64,000 nucleotides of DNA from Rhododendron vialii. Its lineage: Eukaryota > Streptophyta > Magnoliopsida > Ericales > Ericaceae. Position numbers and translations under genes: made by a program. Every line of letters begins with the position of its first letter. Positions within the stretch are counted from its first letter, which is position 1. Below are positions 10,990 to 22,800 of this stretch, piece after piece. The stretch spans positions 20,361,001-20,425,000 of the forward strand of contig NC_080567.1 in assembly GCF_030253575.1 (NCBI RefSeq). Reading direction: 5' to 3'. Below the pieces are notes generated by a model that was not told the origin of the DNA, did not search any database, and saw only the letters and a list, made by a program, of their open reading frames with translations.

Positions 10990-12420
10990 ACATAGAATAT
11001 GAGTTTTATCAGAAAATACAAAAGTTTGAAGTGGTTAAAGTTTTAAAAATGATGAAATCAGGTAAGGCCCTAGAACCAGATAGTATCCCTATTGAAGTGT
11101 AAAAAAGTCTAGGTGACTTGGGGGTCACTTGGTTGACGAAATTGTTTAACAAGATTATTATGACAAGTAAGATGCCCAACGAATGGAGAAGGAGCACATT
11201 AGTACCTATCTATAAAAATAAAAGGGATATTCAAAGTTACAACAACTATAGAGGTATTAAATTGATAATTCATACGATGAAATTGTGGTAAAGAGTTATT
11301 GAGCACTGCTTGAGGATGGTGACTACTGTATCGAATAAACAGTTTGGGTTCATGCATGGAAGATTAACCATGGAAGCTATCTACCTATTAAGGAGATTGG
11401 TAGAAAAACACAGAGCAAAGAAGAAGGATCTCCATATGGTTTTTCATAGACTTAGAAAAAGCTTATGATAGGGTGCCTAAAGACATCATATGGTGGGTTC
11501 TGGAGAGAAAATGAGTGACCAAAGGGTATATCGAGGTGATTAGAGACATGTATGAATGTGTCATCACTACCATTAGATCACCAGTAGGGGAAACAAGTAA
11601 ATTTCCAATCACCATAGGATTGCATCAAGGGTCAGTCCTGAGCCCATACCTTCTTTCCTTAGTTATGGATGAATTGACTAGAGAATTTCAAGAGAATATT
11701 CCATGGTATATGATGTTTGCAGATGACATTGTTCTCGTAGATGAAACCGCTAGAGGTGTTAATACGAAACTAGAAATTTGGGGAGAAGTATTAGAGTCAA
11801 AGGGTTTTCGGATAAGTAGGAGTAAAACTAAGTATATGGTATGCAAGTTTACTGGTACCATTAGTGTGCATGAAGAAAGAGTGATGATTCTAGACCAGGA
11901 AACACCAAAGAGTGATCATTTTAGGTATTTAGGCCCAATTATTAGTAGAGATGGAAAGATTGTTGATGATGTGACCCATAGAATCCAAGTGGGGTGGCTC
12001 AAGTGGAGAAGCGCTATTGGTATACTATGTGACAAGAGGGTACCAACAAAACTGAAGGAAAAATTTTATGGAACTACCATAAGATCAGCGATACTTTATA
12101 GAACAGAATGTTGACCTATTAAAAAACATGTGAGCAAGATGGAAATAAGAATGTTGAGGTGGATGTGTGGTAAGACTAAACAAGACAGAATTAGAAATGA
12201 AACAGTTCGTGAGATGGTAGGTATAACACCTATAGAGGAGAAGTTGAGGAAAAATAGGTTAAGGTGGTTTGAGTATGTCTACCGTAGACCAGAAGATGCA
12301 ATGGTTAAGAGAGCCGATATGATAGCTCTAGGTAGCAATGCTATTGGGAGGAGTAGACTTAAATTGACATTAGATGCTGTTGTGTGCAAAGATATGAGTA
12401 TAATGGATTTGTGTGAATAA
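10990..12420 (+). pseudogene. LINE reverse transcriptase domain, degraded
   Basis: Recognisable blocks in order: SGKALEPDSIPIE, LFNKIIMTSKMPNEWRRSTLVPIYKNK, YRGIKL, QFGFMHGR, FIDLEKAYDRVP (frame-broken), LHQGSVLSPYL, and the catalytic FADDIVLV near 11716-11740 with both aspartates kept. A C-terminal arginine-rich block (RMLRWMCGKTKQDRIRNE, about 12150) is typical of these LINEs. At least four stops or frame changes separate the blocks (about 11101, 11290, 11450, 11512, 12114), so this is a pseudogene. Confidence 0.85.
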
Positions 12421-12520
12421 GTGGCCCTTGATAGAGCTTAATGGAAGAAACGGATTTACGTAGCCGGCCTCAAGTGATTAGGATGTAAGGCTCAATTTGG
12501 TTAGAATAATTGTATCTAAT

Positions 12521-13940
12521 ATATGTAGTAATATTATCACTCCGTGACTACTTGTACCAAGTGGTAGGTTCATTGGGAAGAGAATTTTTTAAAATAATCG
12601 CTAAACTTTCAATTAAATATTCCACAGAGTACACTTCGACTTCTATTATTATCATTTTCAAACTATTCAACTGCTTGCGATCCTACTTTGCGTTGTAGAA
12701 GGCGATGCACCAAGGATAGGGCTAGGTCATTGTGACCATGGTAATTCGGAAGTTCGAGGTTAAATCCACAAGAAATGCAACGGAACTAGTGGGAGGTTGT
12801 TTTATGAAGGGTTTTAGCGTTAAGACGGTCAACCTTTGACATGGATTTGGTTTGAGTTATCACTAAACTCTAATTGACTAGAAATTGTTGTTTTATGAAG
12901 GTTTTGGCGTTAGACGGTCAACGGTCAACCTTGGAAGTGGATTTGGTTTGGGTTATCATTAAACTCTAATTGACAAGAAATGGTTTAATGGAAATTTAAC
13001 TACAGGCGAGGTCTATGGATTTAATCCACCCGTAACTTAGGCCGTTTAATTCTTCTTAACGATAATTCAAGTGAGAGTCAAAGTCATTTGCTATCACTCG
13101 AAAGATTTAACCATGAAAACCGTATTAACTCATAAAATGGGGTTTGAGGTCTCCTCATAAGAAATCCTTCAGCAATGTTAGAGCAACAATTGTTTCCCGG
13201 AAAATTGAAAGGCCAGCAAACATCAAAAAATTCGAGGCTTCAAATCTAGCAAGCAACTCTAAAATGATTAAAACAGTTCAAGGTTGTGCTGTTTTACTAA
13301 ATCAGTAGGCATTGTGACTAACATTCTACAAACATGATATATAACAATCTCCAATTAGAAAAGAGGTTGGCTTATTCACGGAGCCGCGTGATCTCGATCT
13401 TCCATTTCGGCTTTAGACTCTTCCGCGGAAAAGTTTCATTAACATCCGGACCGTTCAAAACACTTTGGACGGTCGCGATTCACCTTCGTAAACAACTGCT
13501 CACGGAACCCTCAGTTAAGAAGATTTTATCATTAGAACAAACAGTAGGCAGCATTAGTCTTTTTACATTGTGTCAAAATTTCCACAACTTGAAGAAAAAG
13601 CAAGAGGGTAAAAGAAATAATTTTTTTTTTCCTTTTTGGTGATGTTTGCTGGGCTTTGAATTTTGTTTTATAGAAAAAGTTGCTTTAACATTGAAGGATT
13701 TCTTCTGAGGAGACCTCTAATTCTGATGAAACCCCTCACATGCTATCAAGATGACATATACTATATGCTGCCTCCAACAAGAAGAAAGAGTGTTGGTTAG
13801 GCAGTAACCTTGTTACTTCAATTCTAAACAGTCTTCTCTAAAAAGAAATAGAAAGACATATACACAAGCATGATACCTAGGGTGCCTGCATGATACCATA
13901 AATATGAGGCAAAAAAAAACTGAGAACTTGATTTGCCACA
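12521..13940. repeat. 5' flank of the protease pair: tandem and inverted repeats
   Basis: A ~90-bp unit (TTTTATGAAGG...GACGGTCAAC...CTCTAATTGAC) is present twice in tandem at about 12798-12884 and 12887-12980. A 13135-13215 segment (GAGGTCTCCTCATAAGAAATCC) is the inverse of 13640-13715 (GGATTTCTTCTGAGGAGACCTC), and also of 16745-16845, so the first protease gene's flank contains an inverted repeat enclosing about 420 bp. A TATA-like ATAAATAT sits near 13898-13905, 40 bp before the protease start. Confidence 0.6.
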
Positions 13941-15314
13941 ATGGAGGAAGTTTCAGCACTGATACATTGTGAACTCTCCCTTCTGTTGCTTATCACAATC
14001 TTTCTTTTCTCATGGTTTAGTGTAACAACCACCAACACCACTGCTGCCGCCACCGTCGTTAAACCACCTCGAGTGTCCATGAAACTTATCCACCGTGATT
14101 CGATTCTCTCTCCATACTACAACACAGCTGCCACCATCTCAGAACGTTTTTGGCGAGATGTTAATAGCTCAATGGCTCGCTACGCCTATCTGAAGGCAAG
14201 GACTAACAGTGCTTTTGCCACCAGTGATGATGATGTCCGCGGTGGTCTCAGCGAACATCACAACATTATGCTTCTCGTAAATTTCTCAATTGGCCAACCG
14301 TCTGTTCCACAACTAGCGGTGATGGACTCTGCGAGCGACCTATTATGGATACAGTGCTCACCTTGCAAAAAATGTTTTAAGCAACTTAGCCCTATGTTTG
14401 ACCCTTCCAAGTCATCCACGTATCGTAACTTACCCTGCAACTCTCCCTATTGCCCCGTGAACCAGAAATGTGATTCTGTAAGAACATGTGAGTACCATCG
14501 AAAATACGTAGACACCACTAGCACACGTGGAAAATTGGGCATAGAAGAGCTTCGGTTCATGACGTCTGATGGGGGTACAACAAGCGTTTCTGATGTGGTG
14601 TTTGGTTGTGGGGTTGAAAATCACGCTATAACGGAAGTAGCAAATGGGATTCTTGGACTTGGTCCACAGAAAGAATCGTTGGTTTCTCAAATGGGTAGTT
14701 CTCAATTTTCGTATTGCATTGGCAATCTAGATGATCCTCGCTACGAGTACAACCACTTGATAATAGGAGACGGCGCCAAAATAGAAGGCTACTCGACACC
14801 ATTAGAAGTGTTTGACAACACCTACTATCTTACCTTGGAAGGCATAAGCGTAGGAGACAAACAACTTGACATCGACCCAAAGATATTTAGAAGAAGAGCG
14901 TCTGGTGATGGTGGAGTGTTCATCGACTCTGGAACGGCTGCTACCTTTCTAACCAGAGCTGGGTACGAACCGCTGAGGGAAGAAGTGAGAAGCTTGATAG
15001 GTACAATATTACAAAAGGCAATCATCCAAGACCTTCCAGACTTGCTATGCTATGTCGGAGAAGTGAGCCAAGACCTAAAAGGGTTTCCAGTGGTCACATT
15101 CCACTTTGCGGGAGGAGCTGATTTGGTGTTAGACGCGTACGCGATGTTTCTTCAGCTTCGTGAGGACTACTTTTGCATGTTTGTTAGGCCAACTACGTTT
15201 AGGGAGTCGACGGTAATAGGAATTAGAGCCCAACAGTATTACAACATTGCTTATGACCTAGACGGAATGAACCTTTATTTCCAGCGAATAGATTGCGAAC
15301 TTCTTGAGGATTGA
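13941..15314 (+). CDS. Aspartic protease, A1 family, CDR1/nepenthesin-like (copy 1)
   Basis: An intronless 457-aa gene, typical of the CDR1-like class. Residues about 8-35 form a hydrophobic signal segment. A propeptide with SMKLIHRDSILSPYYN follows (43-60), a signature of the class. The mature enzyme begins near LLVNFSIGQP (111-120). The first catalytic Asp is D129 but in the motif DSAS, not the usual D-T/S-G-S/T. The flap tyrosine lies in YVDTTSTRG (189-196) and the second catalytic Asp is D329 in a normal DSGT. Cysteine-rich CSPCKKCF (139-146) is the plant nepenthesin-type insert. Family members are secreted or vacuolar; Arabidopsis CDR1 releases a defence signal in the apoplast. The Gly-to-Ala change at the first active site is shared with the neighbouring copy, so activity is uncertain. 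Start chosen at the first ATG, which is conserved in both copies. Confidence 0.9.
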   Translation: MEEVSALIHCELSLLLLITIFLFSWFSVTTTNTTAAATVVKPPRVSMKLIHRDSILSPYYNTAATISERFWRDVNSSMARYAYLKARTNSAFATSDDDVRGGLSEHHNIMLLVNFSIGQPSVPQLAVMDSASDLLWIQCSPCKKCFKQLSPMFDPSKSSTYRNLPCNSPYCPVNQKCDSVRTCEYHRKYVDTTSTRGKLGIEELRFMTSDGGTTSVSDVVFGCGVENHAITEVANGILGLGPQKESLVSQMGSSQFSYCIGNLDDPRYEYNHLIIGDGAKIEGYSTPLEVFDNTYYLTLEGISVGDKQLDIDPKIFRRRASGDGGVFIDSGTAATFLTRAGYEPLREEVRSLIGTILQKAIIQDLPDLLCYVGEVSQDLKGFPVVTFHFAGGADLVLDAYAMFLQLREDYFCMFVRPTTFRESTVIGIRAQQYYNIAYDLDGMNLYFQRIDCELLED

Positions 15315-17104
15315 ATACAAAACACTTCACATTTTCTCGTCTTTGAACCAAATATACACATAAATGAATGTCCGTATGTGTGCGCTTGTAAATTTTTTGC
15401 TTAGTCTATACTGGATCATATCTGGTGAAATCAACTACGTTTTTAAGCTAGTACTGTATGAGAACTGATTTAAACGTGACGATTGACAGAGATTGTTCAT
15501 GCTATGAAAACACTTTAGTACAAGTTCCATCAAATTAAGCAATTATAGTGCAAATCAAAACGTACAAATTCTGGTGCAAAAGGATTTTGGAAGTTTCACC
15601 ATCAGAGTCTTCATTGTGACCACCATCATCTCATGCACCTATTATTGTGTAAAGCCTCATTTTCTCCAGTTGTTTGGATATCGTCTTTTCTTGTCAAAGT
15701 GTGAGCAACATGGGGAAATGGCAAAGCTTAAATCGAATGAGTCGCTATTTGGTTTAGGATAACCAAGAACTGAAGACGGCACCATTTCAAGACGCAGTCC
15801 GGCATTACCAAAAACTCGGTCTTGGAGCTAAAGTAGAGATGAGAAAGTGTTAGGCACCCTATATCGCTCTATGATTCAGTTGGCTTCTATTTGTCACTTA
15901 TGGAGTTAGCACTTCATTATCATATTAGCAACAAGTTGAGACAGAAAAACATAGAAGATTGACGAGACAGAAAAAAAAAAAGATAGACGGATCAAAGTAC
16001 GGAATAGGCATATGATTTCACACAATTAACGCACACTTTATGATTTTCCGAAAATGGGAGGCTATAAGTAATTCGACACTGGAAGCGTTAGCACAATACA
16101 TTACAGTATGGTCCTCTGAAGTCTGGACGATCTATACCCTAAACATGCACTGCTAATTGCTAAACCAACACAAAATGAACCGAATAAAACATGCAGTGTC
16201 ATACTAAAAACTCACCAAGAAGAAAACAACAGAGAAAAACAACCTTACAACTTGCAATATAGGATAAATAGTTAAGACTCAATGCCAATGTCTAATCTCT
16301 GCCCGAAGGATCCCCAGAGGTAGCAACTTTGGTTTGTCGCAATTTTCTTTACCGTTTAGTGATCTGTCACATTAACAAGCATAAAGATGGAGAAGTGCTA
16401 AGTGATGGGGGATAGGGTAAACAGAAAGGATCGGACCTCTGGTTTGTGACTTGGTGATATTGAGGAGTGAGAGCAGCAGAGTAACGATGTATCACTGCTG
16501 GAATGATACTTTGTCAGGAAAGAAATCACTAGAATAACTTTATTATCAAGGAGAACTGCATGCATAAAAGATATATTCCCTTTTTCAGAAAGCTTCAATC
16601 GAGTTGAATTTGTAACTCAGAAACAAGTTCTGGGCGAAGAAGAATTCCGATTTTGTTAGCTGCTATGTGGTTTCTTTGGAAAGCCATAAACGAGTTTGAT
16701 TTAGTAAAACAGCACAACCTTCGACTGACATAGCTTGCCAGATTTGAAGACTCGAATTTTTTTATGTTTGCTGGGCCTTCGATTTTGTTGAATAGAAACA
16801 AGTTGCTCTAACATTGAAGGATTTCTTATGAGGAGACCTCAAGATCACTATGGAACCCCTCACATGCTATAAAGATGGCACAAATTCTATAAGGCCTCCA
16901 ACAAGAAGAAAAGGGTTAGTTAGGCAATGACCTTGTTACTGCAGTTTTAAACAGTGTTCTCAAAAAAGAAACAGGAAAAAAAAGATGTCCAAGAACAAGA
17001 GAAGATTAAACACCAAGGAAGCTTGCATGATACCATAAATATATGAGGCAAAAACACTGAAAGCTTGACTTAACTCATATTACAACAATACTAGGTTTTC
17101 CACC
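15315..17104. other. Spacer between the protease copies
   Basis: No gene recognised. 16300-16500 (GGTAGCAACTTTGGTTT...GATCGGACCTCTGG...CAGCAGAGTAACGATG) resembles 18780-18955, so the duplication extends into the 3' flanks. The distance from stop codon to this block is about 1000 bp in copy 1 and about 310 bp in copy 2. 16680-17100 is the duplicated 5' flank of copy 2, including ATAAATAT before its start. Confidence 0.55.
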
Positions 17105-18475
17105 ATGGAGGATGTCTCAGCACTGATTCATTGCGAACCCTCTCTTCTGTTGGTTATCATAGTCTTTCTTTTGTCATCATTTAGTGCAATAACCACCACC
17201 ACCACAACTGCCACTACCGTCGTTAAACCACCTCGAGTGTCCATGAAACTTATCCACCGTGATTCGGTTCTCTCTCTATACTACAACCGTACTGCCACCA
17301 TCTCAGAACGCTTTTGGCGAGATGTTAACAGCTCAACGGCTCGCTATGCCTATCTGAAGGCAAGGACTAACACTACTTTTTCCACCAGTGATGATGTCCG
17401 TGGTGGTCTCAGCGAAGATCGCAGTGTCATGCTTCTCGTAAATTTCTCAATTGGTCAACCGCCTGTTCCACAACTCGCGGTGATGGACTCTGCCAGCGAC
17501 CTATTATGGATTCAGTGCTCACCTTGCAAAACATGTTTTAAGCAACTTAGCCCTATGTTTGACCCTTCCAAGTCATCCACGTATCGTAACTTACCCTGCA
17601 ACTCTCCTTATTGCCCCATGGACCCGAATTGTGATTCTGCAAGAATATGTGAGTACCATCGAGAATATGTCGATACCACTAGCACACATGGAACATTGGG
17701 CATGGAAGAGCTTCGGTTCGTGACATCTGATGGGGGTACAACAAGTGTTTCTGATGTGATATTTGGCTGTGGTTTTGAAAACCATGGTATAACAGAAGTA
17801 GCAAGTGGAATTCTTGGACTTAGTCCACAGAAAGAATCCTTAATTTCTCAAATGGACAGTTCTAAATTTTCGTATTGCATTGGCAGCCTAGATGATCCTC
17901 ACTACGAGTACAACCACTTGATAATAGGAGACGGTGCCAAAATAGAAGGCTACTCGACACCGTTACAAGTGTTTGACAACTCCTACCATCTTACCCTGGA
18001 AGGCATAAGCGTGGGAGACAAACAACTCGACATCGACCCAAAGATGTTTAGAAGACGCGCGTCTGGCGATGGTGGAGTGTTCATCGACTCTGGATCAGCT
18101 GTTACCTTTCTAACCAGAGCTGGGTACGACCCGCTGAGGGAAGAAGTGAGAATCTTGATAGGTACAGTATTGCAAATGGTGATTGTCCAAGACCATCCAG
18201 ACTTGCTATGCTATATGGGAGAAGCGAGCCGATACCTAAAAGGGTTTCCAGTGGTCACATTCCACTTTGCCGGAGGAGCTGATTTGGTGTTAGACGCGGA
18301 CGCGATGTTTCATCAACTTGAGGAGGACTTATTTTGCATGTTTGTTAGGCCAACCACATTTAAGGACTCGACGATAATTGGAATTAGAGCCCAACAGTAT
18401 TACAACATTGCCTATGACCTAGACGAAATGAACCTTTATTTTCAGAGAATAGACTGTGAACTTCTTGAGGATTGA
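17105..18475 (+). CDS. Aspartic protease, A1 family, CDR1/nepenthesin-like (copy 2)
   Basis: An intronless 456-aa tandem paralogue of the gene 3.16 kb upstream, very similar along its full length, including the propeptide motif SMKLIHRDSV and the cysteine-rich CSPCKTCF insert. It lacks one Asp of the DDD near residue 96 seen in copy 1. The first catalytic motif is again DSAS (D128), while the second is DSGS (D328). The signal region is threonine-rich (TTTTTTATT), a slippage-prone stretch. Both copies end with an identical RIDCELLED C-terminus. Substitutions are scattered and the frame is fully intact, which argues that both copies are under constraint or that the duplication is recent. Same expected location: secretory pathway or apoplast. 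Confidence 0.9.
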   Translation: MEDVSALIHCEPSLLLVIIVFLLSSFSAITTTTTTATTVVKPPRVSMKLIHRDSVLSLYYNRTATISERFWRDVNSSTARYAYLKARTNTTFSTSDDVRGGLSEDRSVMLLVNFSIGQPPVPQLAVMDSASDLLWIQCSPCKTCFKQLSPMFDPSKSSTYRNLPCNSPYCPMDPNCDSARICEYHREYVDTTSTHGTLGMEELRFVTSDGGTTSVSDVIFGCGFENHGITEVASGILGLSPQKESLISQMDSSKFSYCIGSLDDPHYEYNHLIIGDGAKIEGYSTPLQVFDNSYHLTLEGISVGDKQLDIDPKMFRRRASGDGGVFIDSGSAVTFLTRAGYDPLREEVRILIGTVLQMVIVQDHPDLLCYMGEASRYLKGFPVVTFHFAGGADLVLDADAMFHQLEEDLFCMFVRPTTFKDSTIIGIRAQQYYNIAYDLDEMNLYFQRIDCELLED

Positions 18476-19866
18476 ATGTACAATTCATTTTACGTTTTCC
18501 CATTTTTAACCTAACATATGTACACACGAATTAGGTTATTTTATATAATCTCTTGTGAAATCTGCTAGTACTTTTTGAAAGCAAGAAGTATCGTATGAGA
18601 ACTAATTTACACTTGAAAATTGAAAGACTTCGTTGGCACACTTAATCAAGACAAATTGTTGGAATATATAAGAAAAGGGCATTGGAAGGGTTGCCAAAAA
18701 GGGCATAAATTCTCCGCTGTTTAAAAAAAAAGAAAGTGCATAAATAGTCAATAGGAATTTCTGTGCCGGGATGATCCTCACCGGTAGCAACTATGGTTCT
18801 TTGGAATGTTCTTTACCGATCCATGATCCATAACAATCTCAAAGATGGAGGAAAACACCGAGTATATGAGGTTGGAGAGGGTAAACACAGAGGATCGGAC
18901 CTCTGGTTTGTGGCCAGGTGATAGTGAGGAATGAGAACAGCAGAGTAACGATGAAGTGGGGATCCTTCAAATTTCTTGGAAACCTGGGTTCCAATTTATA
19001 GGCCAAGGTAAATTGGAGATCAAAAATCAGAATGTATCCTTCCTAAAGCGGAGTATTCTAAAGAGAGATTTAGTATCCACAGTGGATGATTTCAGAGATT
19101 GAACGGAAGGCTTACAGATTAGGGCTCAGACGTACTCATCAAACTACGGTAGTTCAAAATAAATGTCAGATATGCCAGCCATTTGGCCCCGTTGCGTTTT
19201 GGAAAGGGAGGTCTGAGTTGGAATCGTCTAAGAAACCATCTTCGGCGGCCTTGCCGAAGGAAAACGTAGTAAATACATTCTGGGGTTATGGAGGGAGAGA
19301 CTGTTCATGAGTCGTGTGCAAAATGTGTATGGCTCCACAGAAATGACCCGTGGCTTCCTACCTATGTCTGCCCCTATTCGTACATGTTTAAATCGACATA
19401 GATTGATGAAGTCGCAAAGCAAACAAGATCCCAGATCTTGAAACAACAGTACAGCCTATGCTTGAGACTTAGAAACATAGCTTTTGCTCAAGTTTAAGCG
19501 GGAGTGATCCAAAACAATTATGTATAGTACCCGTCTACACGGGCAACATTACTAACATCTCCTTGCTGTCATAGCCAGCAATTGGTTTCTCAATGTGTCT
19601 GGGTGCATATACTCATCATGTGTCCTTTCCACTAGTAAAACATCTAAAGAGACAAAAGATGTACATAGAGATGCAGAACATATATGCCGCTTTGTTATCC
19701 TCATTACAGAAATATCACAACACAAACATCACCATTGTCTTACACAACCATTGCTAGTTAGCATTGTATTGTCATATATACATGTATGGTCGTCTATACA
19801 AACCTTAATACTCCAGCAAGTCAGCAGCGTCAGTCACCCTATCCATGGAGCAAATGGCTGGGAGCC
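18476..19866. other. Region between protease copy 2 and the SAC gene 3' end
   Basis: Holds the duplicated 3' flank block (about 18780-18955) and, nearer 19866, the presumed 3' UTR of the minus-strand SAC gene. No independent gene seen. Confidence 0.5.
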
Positions 19867-22800
19867 TCAGCCAAAGATTTGACAAGCCTTTGGAACAATC
19901 CCAAGATCGGCGCCAATCAGGTCATACTCCTTGAGGGCTGCTTCCATCTCTGCTTCTACAGCAGCATCATCCATGCCATCAACGGTTCCCATACGAAGGA
20001 GATCACCATAGTACTTCTCTTTCTCAGCATCATCTTGGAACGGTTCGATTGCAGGACCCTGCAGCAGCACATCCATTAATTTACAAGGAGAAAACTACAA
20101 TAAGATACATCTTGTAAATGCTTTTCAGTATCATGTGCTTTCAAATCAAAGCACTAGACAACAAGCAGACCTTGGCACTGCAAAAATACCAATGAAGCAC
20201 AACTGAAATCAAACCAAAGAAAGCAGTGAAGGTAAGAAACAATAGCCCTGGGCATGGGCGGCACTAGGTGTGCTGCTATGAGCCCATCAACTTGTACAAA
20301 ACTACCCAGATGTATATCATGAATGTAAAAATTCTTACTCCAAAATTTCTAAGTTGAACCTACCAACCCTAGCAAAAGAATGTATAAGAGAATGTCAGGG
20401 TTGATCCACTCTTTTTGCGTGATTCAAGGTTTAAACTACCCTTTGCTAAACATTTGGAGCCAAATCTAGCAAATGAAAAAGATATATACCGCCCCCATAT
20501 ATATACTAAATACAGTTTAGTTCCCACAAGTGGGGATATTGTTGAGTTCAAAACAAGTTTTTAATACGTAATCTTATTTAGTACTTGATTTGATTTTACT
20601 CAAACATCTGAAGAAAACTTTCGAATGAACCAACAGAACAAGATTCATGGAGCTGTGACTGACTACAGGTTCTGTTTCACAACTTCCAGCAGAGGTCAAA
20701 AGATGCGCAAGCACAAGAAGAAAAGACTTGACTTCAAATAAATATGGGGTTTCTGCGGGATCTCCCTCTGATCTCGGCTCTTGGGCAGTTGGGCATTTTT
20801 CGGGTTTGCCTAATGGCTTGTGGAGATCTCAGTTTCTGCGGCTGTTTCCTCTTCTCTGGTCGCTTGCTTTTGGTGGCCGGAGCATGGTTGGTGTGCAGTG
20901 TTTGTGGAGGCGGTGTTGTTGGCGGCTGGAAGTGGGGGTTTTGTCGTCTTGGGTTCGGTGTTGCAAGGTGGGAGTCTGGTTTGCAGGTGATGGGCTGGCT
21001 TCGCTGGTGGGAGTCCGGTTTTTTTGGTGGCTGCATGATTTGCGGCGGCTGATTTGGGTGGTGTTGCGAGGTGTGGCGATCCGGGCTTGGTTCCTATGCA
21101 GCCGGCGATGCTCCGATCGTTTTTTGGTATTGGTGACATACGTTGGGTTCACGGCAGTCTTTGGTGCTTCGCGGTGGTGGCAGCTATGGAGTCCGGATTT
21201 CAGATTTTCGCTTTAGGGTTTGGGTGTGTCTTGGGCTTTAATTGCTCGGTTTTTCCCTTGTATTTGGGCTTTTAGGCCTTTTTAGGTGTTTGGGTTGCGT
21301 CCCACGTGCGTTTTATTGTTTTATCTGGCCTTTTGGGTGCTGGGCTTTGTCCCTTGGGTTTTCTCTTTGGTTGGCATCTTGCCAATCAAAGGCTTGGGTC
21401 TCAGATGGGCACTTGTTGCCCTTCTCCTTGCTCCCTTTGGTCTTTGTTTTCACATTCAAAGATTAATAAAATCTTTTTCGCCATTCAAAAAATAAATAAA
21501 TACGGGGTCACATAGAGAAATAAGTAGTTCAAGGCAGGAACAATCATATGATGACAGCAGAGATCAACACAATTGCTTCAAATACCTGACACAGTTCAGC
21601 ATAATGTTTATATATCTCACTGTTCTCATCTTGATCTCCAAGCAATGTACCACCATACCAACCATTGGCTTCTTCTACTGAAGTCATTGCTAGATATCTG
21701 AAAAGAGGTTCAATTACAGTGAATCAAATAATCACATTTCTAAATTATGCAACAAAGGAATTCTAAACCTTGACAAAATAGTTTAGAGATATTAACAGGT
21801 CAAAGTTAAAATGTTTTGTCGTTCTTGTCATGAATTGTCGATAGAAACCAAAAAGATTAAGAGCTATGTTGCACGGACATAGATACAAATACGGACACGG
21901 AATTTCTAAAAAAAATGGGGACATGGACACGGCAGGGGACACAGCAAAAATAAATAAATAATATTTATTGTATACAAGTGAAAATATAGTTAGGTGTATA
22001 AGCTTGAAGCTTCAATACTTACAAGCAGGCATCATATAAACATCGTAACACATAATATTTATTCCAAAATATATGAAGCAACTACACATTTACCCCCCAA
22101 AGTTTTACAAAAAATTGCATATTTAACTCTTGTTGTGTCCCCATACGTGTCCCTCACATGTCCCCCTAAAAAAATTAATTAAATTTATTGGACATGCCAC
22201 GTGGCGTGTCCGAAGTGTATTTTGCTGTGTCCCTGTGTTGGACACAGGGACATGCCGGCCTCTAGGAGTGTCAGTGCTACATAGATTAAGAGGAAAGTAA
22301 AACGCTCATGTGAGAGTGTATAAGTTATGTGCTCAGAAATTAGAAATTTTAAAACCACCAAAAGGGGGCAACGTGCAATCATATGTTTTCAAGACATGAT
22401 AGAACATGATGCTATTGATATATTGCCAAGTATCGCGCAGGAGTAAACTTATTCTTCTGTATAGTAATAACGAACACAAGGGCCAGCATTTCCAATGGCT
22501 ATTGCATCCTCAACTCGACTAACGTATCTGGCAGAAAGTTATTGATGCAGAAGAACATAATAAAATAAAGAAAACTCCTCACAAAAAAGACCTACGAGAC
22601 TTTAGTCAGAGTGGAGAAAGGATTGACAGCTATAAAGCATGCCACGAGAAACTGTGTTTTATTGAGAAAAAAATTACTTGAAGACTTATCATATTGGTCA
22701 CATAATTGTGATTGGTTAAGCACATATTAAAAGCACTTAATCAGTACTTCTATATTTGACCTGCTTTACTGACAACAAAATGCATCTGCAACATTACGAC

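Larger units (their letters stand above)
9307..12501 (+). mobile_element. RTE-like non-LTR retrotransposon (LINE), end-complete but decayed
   Basis: Flanked by a target duplication: TAGAATAATTATATCTAAT at 9288-9306 and the same with one change at 12502-12520; the adjoining TTGGT extends the match. The 5' end (GGTCCCAAGCCCAGATAAAGG, about 9352) matches the start I associate with plant LINEs of this type. A single body encodes an AP-type endonuclease followed by a reverse transcriptase, with no LTRs. Several stops and frame breaks mean it cannot make an intact polyprotein. RTE versus another LINE clade is inferred from order and sequence flavour, not phylogeny. Confidence 0.8.

Noticed and set aside
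20728-21515. Several long open frames on both strands
   Set aside because: Compositional, inside a retroposon bounded by a 15-bp duplication in a SAC intron.
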